DNA of 12,508 nt from Candidatus Parcubacteria bacterium. GTDB lineage: Bacteria > Patescibacteriota > Saccharimonadia > Saccharimonadales > Saccharimonadaceae. Position 1 is the first letter of the stretch. The number at the start of each line of letters is the position of its first letter. Both the position numbers and the translations under genes were made by a program. The stretch is taken from positions 1-12,508 of the forward strand of contig JAEWBQ010000006.1 in the NCBI GenBank assembly GCA_023391075.1, read 5' to 3'. This document shows, piece by piece, positions 5,399-11,391 of the stretch. Under the pieces are notes generated by a model. It made no database searches, had not been told where the DNA came from, and saw only the letters and a program-made list of their open reading frames with translations.

Positions 5399-6304
5399 CC
5401 GACGAATTCAGACGGCCAACCGCTCCGCGTTGCGCTCCTCGTCAACACACACTCGCGCAAAGGCCGCCTGCTCTACAAACACGCCAAAGCATTGTTTGAA
5501 GCGCGCGGCTATCATTTTGTCCGCGCTATCGCCCTTGCCGATCCGACGGCCCTGCCCGATGCGATGGCAAACATCATGAAACTAGCGCCGGAGCTGGTGA
5601 TAATCGGTGGTGGCGACGGCACGATCAGTACCGCCAGCAATTACCTCGCCTACACCTCGACGATACTCGGGTATCTGCCACTAGGTACAACGAATAACTT
5701 CGGCCGCGGCCTGGGCCTTAAGCCGCGCCTGCGCGAGGCGGTCGATGCTATATGCTACGGCAGCGTCACTGCAGTCGATCTCGGCAAAATCGGTGCCACA
5801 TATTTCACGAACATGGCAAGCTTCGGCGTGTCGGTCAGTGTCGCCACCGACACGCCGCGTCATCTCAAGCGCCTCTTCGGGCGAATTATTTACGCCTGGT
5901 ACGCCGCTCTCTGCACGCTGCGCCATAAAGTCATGACCGTCAAAATCATGACCGACACAGGCGGACGCCACACCTTTGAAACGCACCAGTTCTGTGTAGC
6001 AAATGGCATCACTCACTCGGGTATTCCGATCGCTGCCGATGCAAGCGTCGCCGACCATAAGCTCATCGCCTATGCACTGGGTGGTCGCAATCAGCTCTCG
6101 ACACTTTTTGCCACATTGCGCCACGGCGTTACCTATCGGCGCAAGATGGCCGACAAAGATTTGCTTGTCAGTTCGGAATTCTCCGTCACGTTCACTCCTC
6201 CGCAGCAAGTCGATATCGACGGCGAGGTGCGCGGCGAAGCCGTCCCGACCCATGTGGTCACTATCGCGCCAAGCGCGCTCAAAGTCATCGTCCCAAAGAA
6301 ATAG
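5393..6304 (+). CDS. Diacylglycerol kinase-like lipid kinase (DAGK catalytic domain, YegS/DagK type)
   Basis: The 303-residue length is normal for soluble bacterial diacylglycerol or sphingosine kinase-like enzymes, which phosphorylate diacylglycerol or related lipids at the membrane. The nucleotide-binding motif GGGDGT is at 72-77 and PLGTTNNF at 96-103. The C-terminal beta domain carries the DGE motif at 276-278, matching the conserved Asp-Gly-Glu of the family. The opening VALLVNTHSRKG (13-24) is the usual first strand, with THSRKG in place of the more common NP-(x)-SG sequence. There is no membrane helix. The likely role is recycling diacylglycerol to phosphatidic acid. The transcript should be leaderless. 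The exact lipid cannot be told from sequence. Confidence 0.92.
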   Translation: MKPTNSDGQPLRVALLVNTHSRKGRLLYKHAKALFEARGYHFVRAIALADPTALPDAMANIMKLAPELVIIGGGDGTISTASNYLAYTSTILGYLPLGTTNNFGRGLGLKPRLREAVDAICYGSVTAVDLGKIGATYFTNMASFGVSVSVATDTPRHLKRLFGRIIYAWYAALCTLRHKVMTVKIMTDTGGRHTFETHQFCVANGITHSGIPIAADASVADHKLIAYALGGRNQLSTLFATLRHGVTYRRKMADKDLLVSSEFSVTFTPPQQVDIDGEVRGEAVPTHVVTIAPSALKVIVPKK

Positions 6305-6326
6305 CTTAATATGTAAGAAATCACTA

Positions 6327-6354
6327 TTGACTCTTCTGGAACATTCGTTACAAT
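6327..6354 (+). promoter_or_regulatory. tetR-DUF378 operon promoter
   Basis: TTGACT (6327-6332), 16-nt spacer, TACAAT (6349-6354). The expected start site (about 6361) lies inside the operator palindrome. Confidence 0.75.
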
Positions 6355-6375
6355 AAAAATGTAACGATCGTTACA
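6346..6375. promoter_or_regulatory. TetR-type operator with an extra half-site
   Basis: TGTAACGATCGTTACA (6360-6375) is a perfect 16-bp palindrome covering the start site. An added half-site CGTTACA (6346-6352) overlaps the -10 box and forms an inverted repeat with the palindrome's left arm across 7 nt. The position directly before tetR suggests autorepression. Confidence 0.75.
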
Positions 6376-6404
6376 GTATCACTAGCTAACCCTGCAGGAA
6401 GCCT

Positions 6405-6980
6405 ATGACACAATCGGGAACATATACCCTTATTCTAACGACGGCCAAGCATCTGTTTGCGAAGCACGGATACGATGGTGTTTCAATGCGAATCCTTGCG
6501 AAGGAAAGTGGCGTCGGACTCTCGAGCATTTATCACTTCTTTAAGGATAAAGACATCTTGCTCGAATCGGTCTATATCGCCACCAACCGACAACTTGGGC
6601 TCGATCGCGCCGCCCTCCCGGCCTGCGATACCGCAAAAGACATGCTCGCGCAGTTGATAGAATTTCAGTTCAAGCATATCGAAGACGTCGTGTACGTACT
6701 GAAATACTACCTTCGTTTTCGCGATACGTTCGCAGCGCTCCCGACTCGAACCCTTCCGGAAAAATCTGTCCTTCATATTGAAGAAGTTATCAATAAGGCG
6801 ATTGAAACCGGAGAAATACGTGTCGACGAGCCAAGCATCGCATCGAAAGCCCGCGTCGTTTCCCACACGATTAACGGCTACTTGCTAGAGTATTATCCTG
6901 ATACACCCAACGAATACGAACGGCGCCAGATTATCGATGACATTGTCACGTTTTCTATGGCAGGATTACATAATCAATAA
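6405..6980 (+). CDS. TetR/AcrR-family transcriptional regulator
   Basis: The 191-residue protein has the usual TetR layout: an N-terminal helix-turn-helix domain (about 8-55) with the recognition region GVGLSSIYHFFKDKDILL (37-54), followed by an all-helical ligand and dimer domain of ordinary length. The ligand cannot be inferred. The start is supported by AGGAAG just upstream (6396-6401). The gene sits under a promoter that overlaps a perfect palindrome, so it probably represses itself and the downstream DUF378 gene, whose Shine-Dalgarno sequence begins at the tetR stop codon. A matching palindrome upstream of the gene at 3728 may be a second target. The family is certain; targets are inference. 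Confidence 0.94.
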   Translation: MTQSGTYTLILTTAKHLFAKHGYDGVSMRILAKESGVGLSSIYHFFKDKDILLESVYIATNRQLGLDRAALPACDTAKDMLAQLIEFQFKHIEDVVYVLKYYLRFRDTFAALPTRTLPEKSVLHIEEVINKAIETGEIRVDEPSIASKARVVSHTINGYLLEYYPDTPNEYERRQIIDDIVTFSMAGLHNQ

Positions 6981-6991
6981 GGAGATCATAT

Positions 6992-7195
6992 ATGAAGGTA
7001 AATAGTATTGATTGGATCGCACTGGTACTGACGATCATCGGCGGCCTCAACTGGGGGCTGGTCGGCGCGTTCCAATTTAACCTCGTCGACGCACTGTTCG
7101 GTACTGGCAGCGCACTGTCACGCATCGTCTATATCCTGGTCGGCCTGTCGGCACTCTACTTGATCGTCACTGCGACCAAGCTGCGCCGCATCTAA
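6992..7195 (+). CDS. DUF378 (YuzA-like) small membrane protein
   Basis: The 67-residue protein has two membrane helices (about 7-28 and 43-61) and the signature GGLNWGLVG at 17-25 that defines DUF378. The family is widespread and its function is unknown. AAGGAGAT lies between the tetR stop and this ATG, an 11-nt gap, so the two genes form one operon ending at the terminator at 7209-7248. Control by the neighbouring TetR is likely from layout, and suggests an inducible membrane or envelope response. Confidence 0.92.
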   Translation: MKVNSIDWIALVLTIIGGLNWGLVGAFQFNLVDALFGTGSALSRIVYILVGLSALYLIVTATKLRRI

Positions 7196-7208
7196 TCACG
7201 GCCTGTTA

Positions 7209-7248
7209 CATAGTAAAATCCCCAGCACAGACTGGGGATTTTACTATG
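7209..7248. terminator. Bidirectional intrinsic terminator
   Basis: Stem 7209-7225 pairs perfectly with 7232-7248 (17 bp, CCCCAG/CTGGGG core) around a 6-nt loop, with A- and T-rich outer parts. It ends the tetR-DUF378 operon and, on the other strand, tRNA-Arg(CCG); it overlaps the last 2 nt of the tRNA CCA. Confidence 0.88.
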
Positions 7249-7323
7249 GTACGCCCGGAGGGATTTGAACCCCCGGCCTTTGGTACCGGAAACCAACGCT
7301 CTATCCAGCTGAGCTACGGGCGC
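7247..7323 (-). tRNA. tRNA-Arg(CCG), CCA encoded
   Basis: Full cloverleaf: acceptor GCGCCCG/CGGGCGT, D stem GCTC/GAGC, anticodon stem TTGGT/ACCAA with loop TTCCGGT, T arm GGGGG TTCAAAT CCCTC with one mismatch-like pair, A73 and encoded CCA. The anticodon CCG reads CGG. Like the other arginine tRNA here it has a G1-U72 wobble. Confidence 0.94.
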
Positions 7324-7334
7324 GCACCTCCTCT

Positions 7335-7340
7335 ATCATA
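7335..7340 (-). promoter_or_regulatory. Possible -10 of tRNA-Arg(CCG)
   Basis: TATGAT on the minus strand, 11 nt before the tRNA. The -35 is not clear. Confidence 0.4.
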
Positions 7341-7372
7341 GCCGATTACCAGCGACTACGCTATAATCGGCT
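7340..7372. repeat. Hairpin-like inverted repeat between tRNA-Arg(CCG) and murB
   Basis: AGCCGATTA (7340-7348) pairs perfectly with TAATCGGCT (7364-7372), and inside it AGCG pairs with CGCT around a 4-nt loop. It spans the space between the two outward -10 boxes and includes that of murB, so neither transcript would contain it. An operator is the simplest reading. Confidence 0.5.
7362..7367 (+). promoter_or_regulatory. murB -10 element, leaderless type
   Basis: TATAAT, 11 nt before ATG 7379, with no Shine-Dalgarno sequence and no good -35. A leader of about 4-5 nt is expected. Confidence 0.55.
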
Positions 7373-7378
7373 TTAGAT

Positions 7379-8398
7379 ATGGATGTACATACCAATATTC
7401 CACTCAAAAACTACACGACCATGCGCCTCGGCGGTCCGGCCCGTTTCATGACGGACGTTCGAACCCCGAACGACGTCGCCGAAATCTGCGCCAGTGCCGC
7501 CGCACAGAATCTGCCAATCTTCGTCCTAGGCGGCGGCAGTAACGTCATCGCCCGTGACGAAGGCTTCGATGGCATCGTCGTCCGTAACCGCATACCAGGT
7601 TTTGAAGTTATTGCCGACACACCAAGTGACACGACCCTCAAAATCGGCGCCGGCGAAAACTGGGACAGCATCGTGAAGCGCACGGTCGACATGAACCTGA
7701 CCGGCATCGAGGCCATGTCAGCCATTCCCGGGACCGCGGGGGCTGCTCCTGTTCAGAACGTCGGCGCCTATGGACAGGAAATTTCCGACACCTTGATCTC
7801 ACTGGAGGCGTACGACACGCAGATGAGCCAGTTCGTCACCCTCGAGGCGGCCGACTGCAACTTCTCGTATCGCAACAGTATCTTCCGTAGCACCCAGGCA
7901 GGCCGCTACATCATTACGTCGATCACGATCCGCCTCTACAAAGCCGCTCCACAGCCGCCGTTTTATGCCGCCGTCGAAACCTACCTTGCCGCGCACAACA
8001 TAACGATTTTTACCCCCCAGGTCATCCGGGACGCCGTCATCGCTATCCGGGCCGACAAACTGCCCGACCCTGCCGAACGACCTAACACCGGTTCGTTCTT
8101 CAAAAACGCTATCGTCGAGGATTGGCAACTCGAAAGCCTGCGTCAGACCTACCCTGACATTCCCAGCTATGACATGCCAGACGGCCACTACAAAATACCT
8201 ACCGGGTGGCTGATCGAACATGCCGGACTCAAAGGACAGTTACTGCACGGCATGCGCGTCCATGACAAAAATGCCCTGGTCCTTATAAATGAGTCTGCCA
8301 CCAGCTACGCCGACCTGGCCGCTGCCCGTGAAGAAATCATCGGTACGGTACGCGACACCTTCCGTATCATGATCAGCCAAGAGCCGCTCGAAATCTAA
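7379..8398 (+). CDS. murB: UDP-N-acetylenolpyruvoylglucosamine reductase MurB (type I)
   Basis: The 339-residue protein is the NADPH- and FAD-dependent enzyme that makes UDP-N-acetylmuramate in the cytosol, the second step of peptidoglycan synthesis. FAD-binding features are TTMRLGGPA (13-21), LGGGSN (50-55) and IPGTAGAAPVQNVGAYG (116-132). Catalytic Arg165 is in YRNSIF, and the proton donor Ser239 is in GSFFKN. The insertion between these, including YRNS and the C-terminal GWLIEHAGLKG (276-286), fits the E. coli-like type I form. The C-terminus ends soon after the expected catalytic Glu (Glu335 or Glu338). It starts in a leaderless setting, and the pilin operon promoter begins 4 nt after its stop. 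Confidence 0.95.
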   Translation: MDVHTNIPLKNYTTMRLGGPARFMTDVRTPNDVAEICASAAAQNLPIFVLGGGSNVIARDEGFDGIVVRNRIPGFEVIADTPSDTTLKIGAGENWDSIVKRTVDMNLTGIEAMSAIPGTAGAAPVQNVGAYGQEISDTLISLEAYDTQMSQFVTLEAADCNFSYRNSIFRSTQAGRYIITSITIRLYKAAPQPPFYAAVETYLAAHNITIFTPQVIRDAVIAIRADKLPDPAERPNTGSFFKNAIVEDWQLESLRQTYPDIPSYDMPDGHYKIPTGWLIEHAGLKGQLLHGMRVHDKNALVLINESATSYADLAAAREEIIGTVRDTFRIMISQEPLEI

Positions 8399-8401
8399 GA
8401 C

Positions 8402-8430
8402 TTGCACTCGCCACCTAAAGCCCTTATGCT
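8402..8430 (+). promoter_or_regulatory. Minor prepilin operon promoter, leaderless type
   Basis: TTGCAC (8402-8407), 17-nt spacer, TATGCT (8425-8430), then 8 nt to ATG 8439. No Shine-Dalgarno sequence lies before the start codon. Confidence 0.65.
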
Positions 8431-8438
8431 AGAGCTAT

Positions 8439-8954
8439 ATGCGACGCAGCGGGTTCACTCTGATCGAAGTATTAATCACGATTACGATCATGGCTGTCTT
8501 ATTGATTATTGCCGTGTTTGTTATTCGTGGTGGCGAGGCGAATGCCCGCGACAACGAACGCAAGACCGATGTCGCCACTATTGCTCAGCAGCTCGAAACC
8601 TACTACACGTCTGGCTCTAACACCGCGACAACTCTCGGCCAATACCCAGGTCTCGACCAAGTTCCCGGCAACAGCGGTGTCGCTGCAACAGACGAATCGA
8701 CCACCAAAGCGACGCTCCGTGACCTAGACTGGAACACACTACGCGCCCCAGGCGTTCCCACTTCGTCGCCCATGAGCCTCATTGCCGCCAGCACCAACGC
8801 CGCCCAGACACCAACCATCAGCCAATATATTTACCAGCCCCTGACCAGCACTGGTGCACTTTGCACGACGACCGCGAGCGGCTGCCGCAAGTTTGTCATC
8901 TACTACACGCTCGAAACCGGCGGCACGCAAAGCGTGATGAGTAAAAACCAATGA
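8439..8954 (+). CDS. Type IV prepilin / pseudopilin (minor)
   Basis: The 171-residue protein has a very short leader (MRRSG), then FTLIEVLITITIMAVLLIIAV with Glu at mature position 5. After the helix, DNERKTDVATIAQQLETYY (38-56) is the usual amphipathic extension of Patescibacteria pilins. The head has two cysteines near the C-terminus that may pair. It opens a three-gene operon: its TGA overlaps the next ATG (ATGA at 8951-8954). It is probably a minor subunit that helps start or tip the pilus, cleaved by a prepilin peptidase encoded elsewhere. The signal is certain; minor status is inferred from position. Confidence 0.9.
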   Translation: MRRSGFTLIEVLITITIMAVLLIIAVFVIRGGEANARDNERKTDVATIAQQLETYYTSGSNTATTLGQYPGLDQVPGNSGVAATDESTTKATLRDLDWNTLRAPGVPTSSPMSLIAASTNAAQTPTISQYIYQPLTSTGALCTTTASGCRKFVIYYTLETGGTQSVMSKNQ

Positions 8955-9340
8955 GCCACGGCTATGAATCCGGCTTTTCGGCCATCGAGCTACTGATTAC
9001 GATTTTTGTTGCGGTCGCATTTCTCGCCTCCGGCTATCAGCTCTACTCTGCCGTCGTTCGCAACGGCGCCGACACCCGCAACCAGACTACCGCCAGCAAT
9101 ATTGCGTACGACTACTTGCGACGCGTCTCCCCACAAGCGACCAATCCGTGTACCGTCATCCCGAATAGCACCCTTGCTCCGACGATTCCGAGCGGCACTA
9201 CTTTGCCCGCAGCCACGATCACCGCGAATATCACGTGTCCATTTGGCGCCACCAGCGGCACCAGCCTAGTAACCGTGGTCGTCGGCTATGGCAACACTAA
9301 TCCAAAGCAGGTCCAACATGCGATTTTTGTCACCAACTAA
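8951..9340 (+). CDS. Type IV prepilin / pseudopilin (minor)
   Basis: The 129-residue protein has an 8-residue leader ending in Gly, then FSAIELLITIFVAVAFLASGYQLY with Glu at mature position 5. The leader is acidic or neutral (SHGYES) and lacks the usual basic residues, which is odd. The small head is rich in Thr, Ala and Pro with two cysteines. No Shine-Dalgarno sequence is seen; the ATGA overlap with the gene before it suggests translational coupling. The start of the next gene lies inside its 3' end. Confidence 0.87.
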   Translation: MSHGYESGFSAIELLITIFVAVAFLASGYQLYSAVVRNGADTRNQTTASNIAYDYLRRVSPQATNPCTVIPNSTLAPTIPSGTTLPAATITANITCPFGATSGTSLVTVVVGYGNTNPKQVQHAIFVTN

Positions 9341-10091
9341 ATCACGCCGCACAGCCGGCTTTACCTTGGTTGAAATCCTGGTCATTTCGCCAATCCTCAT
9401 CCTGACGATCGGCGGCTTCGTTTACACCCTTACTACCATCGTCAGCGACGCCCTCGCGATTCGCGACACCAACACCATGGTCTACGAGACCCAAACCGCA
9501 CTCGACCGGATCGAGCAGGATGCCCGCCTGAGTATCCAGTTCCCGTCCTCGACTGGGCCGCTGCCCTCTCCTCAGGGGAGCGACAACGGCTTTGCCGGCA
9601 CTGCCGGATTCACCGCCGGTCAGAACGTGCTGATTATGTCGACGCTTTCGACCACCATCAATCCGCTCGATCCTACCCGCCAAGTCGTCTACTACTCCGC
9701 ACCGAACGTATGTGGATCTACCCAAGTTTACAATCCGCCGCTCATTACTACCGTCATCTACTACGTCAATAACGGCTCGCTCTATCGCCGCACATACCTG
9801 CCTACCCCAGGAGCCGGCCAATTATGCGGCAGTCCCTGGCAACAAAACAGCTGCAGCCCAGGCTACACCAACACCACGCAGTGTCAAACGAGCGATGCCA
9901 AGCTGATGGACAACGTCCAATCACTCAGTACCGCGTATTATGGCAATGCCGCCAGCACCACGGACCTAGGCTACGCTAACGCAGCCACGGCGACGACGAT
10001 CGGGGCTACAATCGTCGGCAACAAGACCACCGCCGGGCAGGCCGTAAGCAATACAGCGACCATGCGTGTCAGTAAGATTAATAACAACTGA
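9318..10091 (+). CDS. Type IV prepilin / pseudopilin, large minor subunit (PilW/GspJ-like position)
   Basis: The 257-residue protein has a basic 14-residue leader ending in Gly, then FTLVEILVISPILILTIGGF with Glu at mature position 5 and a proline at mature position 11, which would kink the helix. After it, TALDRIEQDARLS is the amphipathic segment typical of large pseudopilins. The head contains several Cys, Gln and Tyr residues. ATG 9318 is preferred over an in-frame ATG at 9288 because the leader then has normal length; the gene overlaps the preceding one by 23 nt. It closes the minor prepilin operon and may be a tip or priming subunit, by analogy with PilW/GspJ. The PilX/GspK-type partner is not found here. 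Confidence 0.86.
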   Translation: MRFLSPTKSRRTAGFTLVEILVISPILILTIGGFVYTLTTIVSDALAIRDTNTMVYETQTALDRIEQDARLSIQFPSSTGPLPSPQGSDNGFAGTAGFTAGQNVLIMSTLSTTINPLDPTRQVVYYSAPNVCGSTQVYNPPLITTVIYYVNNGSLYRRTYLPTPGAGQLCGSPWQQNSCSPGYTNTTQCQTSDAKLMDNVQSLSTAYYGNAASTTDLGYANAATATTIGATIVGNKTTAGQAVSNTATMRVSKINNN

Positions 10092-10120
10092 TAACGGGGG
10101 TCATGTTGCAGAAAAAACGC

Positions 10121-10149
10121 TTGCGCTTACATTTTCGGCATAGTATAGT
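10121..10149 (+). promoter_or_regulatory. Promoter of the first major prepilin gene
   Basis: TTGCGC (10121-10126), 17-nt spacer, TATAGT (10144-10149). A leader of about 27 nt with the G-rich AGGGGGCA site follows. Confidence 0.72.
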
Positions 10150-10171
10150 ACTAACGTAACTAAAAACAAAT

Positions 10172-10180
10172 TAGGGGGCA
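10172..10180 (+). promoter_or_regulatory. G-run Shine-Dalgarno-like site, first major prepilin
   Basis: TAGGGGGCA, with the G-run only 4 nt from ATG 10183. The same nonamer lies before the second major prepilin (10812-10820), 9 nt from its ATG when counted from the G-run. Confidence 0.6.
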
Positions 10181-10182
10181 AA

Positions 10183-10680
10183 ATGACTCTTAACAATATT
10201 AAACAATTGCGCAAGGACCGCGGTTTCACTATCGTCGAGCTCTTGATCGTGATCATCGTGATCGCTATCTTGGCGGCAATCGTGATCGTCGCCTACCAGG
10301 GTATCACTGCGAAAGCAAATGCCAGCAAGGCACAGACGAACGCTGTCAGCGTCCAAAAGAAGGTCGAAGCGTACGCTGCCGACTCCGGCAACGGTAACGG
10401 CCAGTACCCAACCGGTGCAGCCGGCTACAACGGTGGTAGTGGTGTCGCCGCGCCTGTCACAGGTGTGACCGTTCAGTCGACTGATCCAACAAGTACTAAC
10501 GGCACGACAACCGTCCGTTACATCTCATGTACGGTTAGCGGTAACGTCACCGGCTACTACATCGACTACTACGACTTCTCACAGTCGAAGCTCGTTTACA
10601 TTGTTGGTGGCACTGGCATCACCGCAGGCGCCAACAACACCACGCCGCCAACAACGACTGGTTGTACATCAACAAACTAA
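10183..10680 (+). CDS. Type IV major prepilin, copy 1
   Basis: The 165-residue protein has a 14-residue basic leader ending in Gly, then FTIVELLIVIIVIAILAA, Glu at mature position 5, and AYQGITAKANASKAQT. Mature length is about 151. The head is rich in Gly, Thr, Asn and Tyr and has two cysteines, one near the C-terminus, consistent with a single disulfide closing a D-region. Own promoter, G-rich Shine-Dalgarno site and strong terminator fit an abundant major pilin. It shares a 42-bp identical DNA run and nearly the whole helix with the gene at 10828, so the two are recent or converged duplicates with different heads. Confidence 0.92.
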   Translation: MTLNNIKQLRKDRGFTIVELLIVIIVIAILAAIVIVAYQGITAKANASKAQTNAVSVQKKVEAYAADSGNGNGQYPTGAAGYNGGSGVAAPVTGVTVQSTDPTSTNGTTTVRYISCTVSGNVTGYYIDYYDFSQSKLVYIVGGTGITAGANNTTPPTTTGCTSTN

Positions 10681-10699
10681 CCAGTTTGACGCTCATACT

Positions 10700-10743
10700 A
10701 TACACCACTCCCAGCGAGTGGTGTATTTATATATATTTTTTTA
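10700..10743 (+). terminator. Intrinsic terminator after major prepilin copy 1
   Basis: Stem 10700-10710 pairs with 10716-10726 (11 bp) around CCAGC, followed by an AT-rich run with eight T. Confidence 0.88.
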
Positions 10744-10757
10744 ATGTAAATCACAGC

Positions 10758-10786
10758 TTGATTTGCTATATACACTTCGTTATACT
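10758..10786 (+). promoter_or_regulatory. Promoter of the second major prepilin gene
   Basis: TTGATT (10758-10763), 17-nt spacer, TATACT (10781-10786), with a leader of about 35 nt. Confidence 0.75.
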
Positions 10787-10827
10787 GTAAAGCGTAAGTT
10801 CAATCACTTTCTAGGGGGCAGCATAGA

Positions 10828-11331
10828 ATGAAACAAAACACTCAATATAAACCAGGCTTTACTATCGTCGAGCTCTTGATCGTGATCATCGTGATCGCTA
10901 TCCTCGCAGCGATCGTGATCGTTGCCTACCAAGGTATCACCAACAAGGCGAACGCCTCAAAATACCAGACAGACGCCGTCACCATCGCCAAAAAAGCCGA
11001 AGCTTATGGCGCCGTCAATAGCACATATGCTTTGACCGCAGCCGGCACGGATGCCGCGACGATCACCGCGCAGAGCACCGCTGGCTCAAACCTCACTACT
11101 AAGTTCAATGGCGTCAACGAAAGCAAGTTGCCTTCGAGCATCGCTATCTTTGGAGTAGTGGCATGGACAACCGTCCCAACGTTCGCCCAGGCGACAACCG
11201 CTATCAACGCCTCGGCAGCCGTCAATTCATACTTCGTCGCCTACTGTGCGACCGGCGGCGGTATGCGTATCTACTACCCAGACCCAACGAACTCGAGTGT
11301 CAAGAATCAGGATGTCGGCGTTTGCCCATAG
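10828..11331 (+). CDS. Type IV major prepilin, copy 2
   Basis: The 167-residue protein has a 10-residue leader (MKQNTQYKPG), then the same FTIVELLIVIIVIAILAA helix with Glu at mature position 5 and AYQGITNKANASKYQT. Mature length is about 157. Its head differs from that of copy 1, being rich in Ala and Thr, with two cysteines near the C-terminus (residues about 143 and 166) that could pair. It has its own promoter and a G-rich Shine-Dalgarno site, and ends at a bidirectional terminator shared with glyA. The separate control suggests that the two pilins are made under different conditions or in a fixed ratio; neither is shown by sequence. Confidence 0.92.
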   Translation: MKQNTQYKPGFTIVELLIVIIVIAILAAIVIVAYQGITNKANASKYQTDAVTIAKKAEAYGAVNSTYALTAAGTDAATITAQSTAGSNLTTKFNGVNESKLPSSIAIFGVVAWTTVPTFAQATTAINASAAVNSYFVAYCATGGGMRIYYPDPTNSSVKNQDVGVCP

Positions 11332-11339
11332 TAGGCGTA

Positions 11340-11383
11340 TAGCATAATAAAACCACCTCGCTCGAGGTGGTTTTATTATGCTA
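11340..11383. terminator. Bidirectional intrinsic terminator between prepilin copy 2 and glyA
   Basis: A perfect stem of about 20 bp (11340-11359 with 11364-11383), CCACCTC/GAGGTGG core, with A- and T-rich flanks on both strands. It serves two converging genes. Confidence 0.9.
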
Positions 11384-11391
11384 CGTTATCG

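Noticed and set aside
5681..6253. Minus-strand open frame of 190 codons inside the dagK-like gene
   Set aside because: It is a shadow of the GC-rich coding strand and has no start signal or domain; the plus strand has complete DAGK motifs.
8952..10091. Alternative genetic code with TGA read as glycine
   Set aside because: TGA ends the prepilins at 8954 and 10091 exactly where overlap and intergenic signals expect a stop, and no conserved protein has an internal TGA.
10228..10902. The 42-bp direct repeat as a mobile element or attachment site
   Set aside because: It lies in the same codons of two paralogous pilin helices and is explained by gene duplication.
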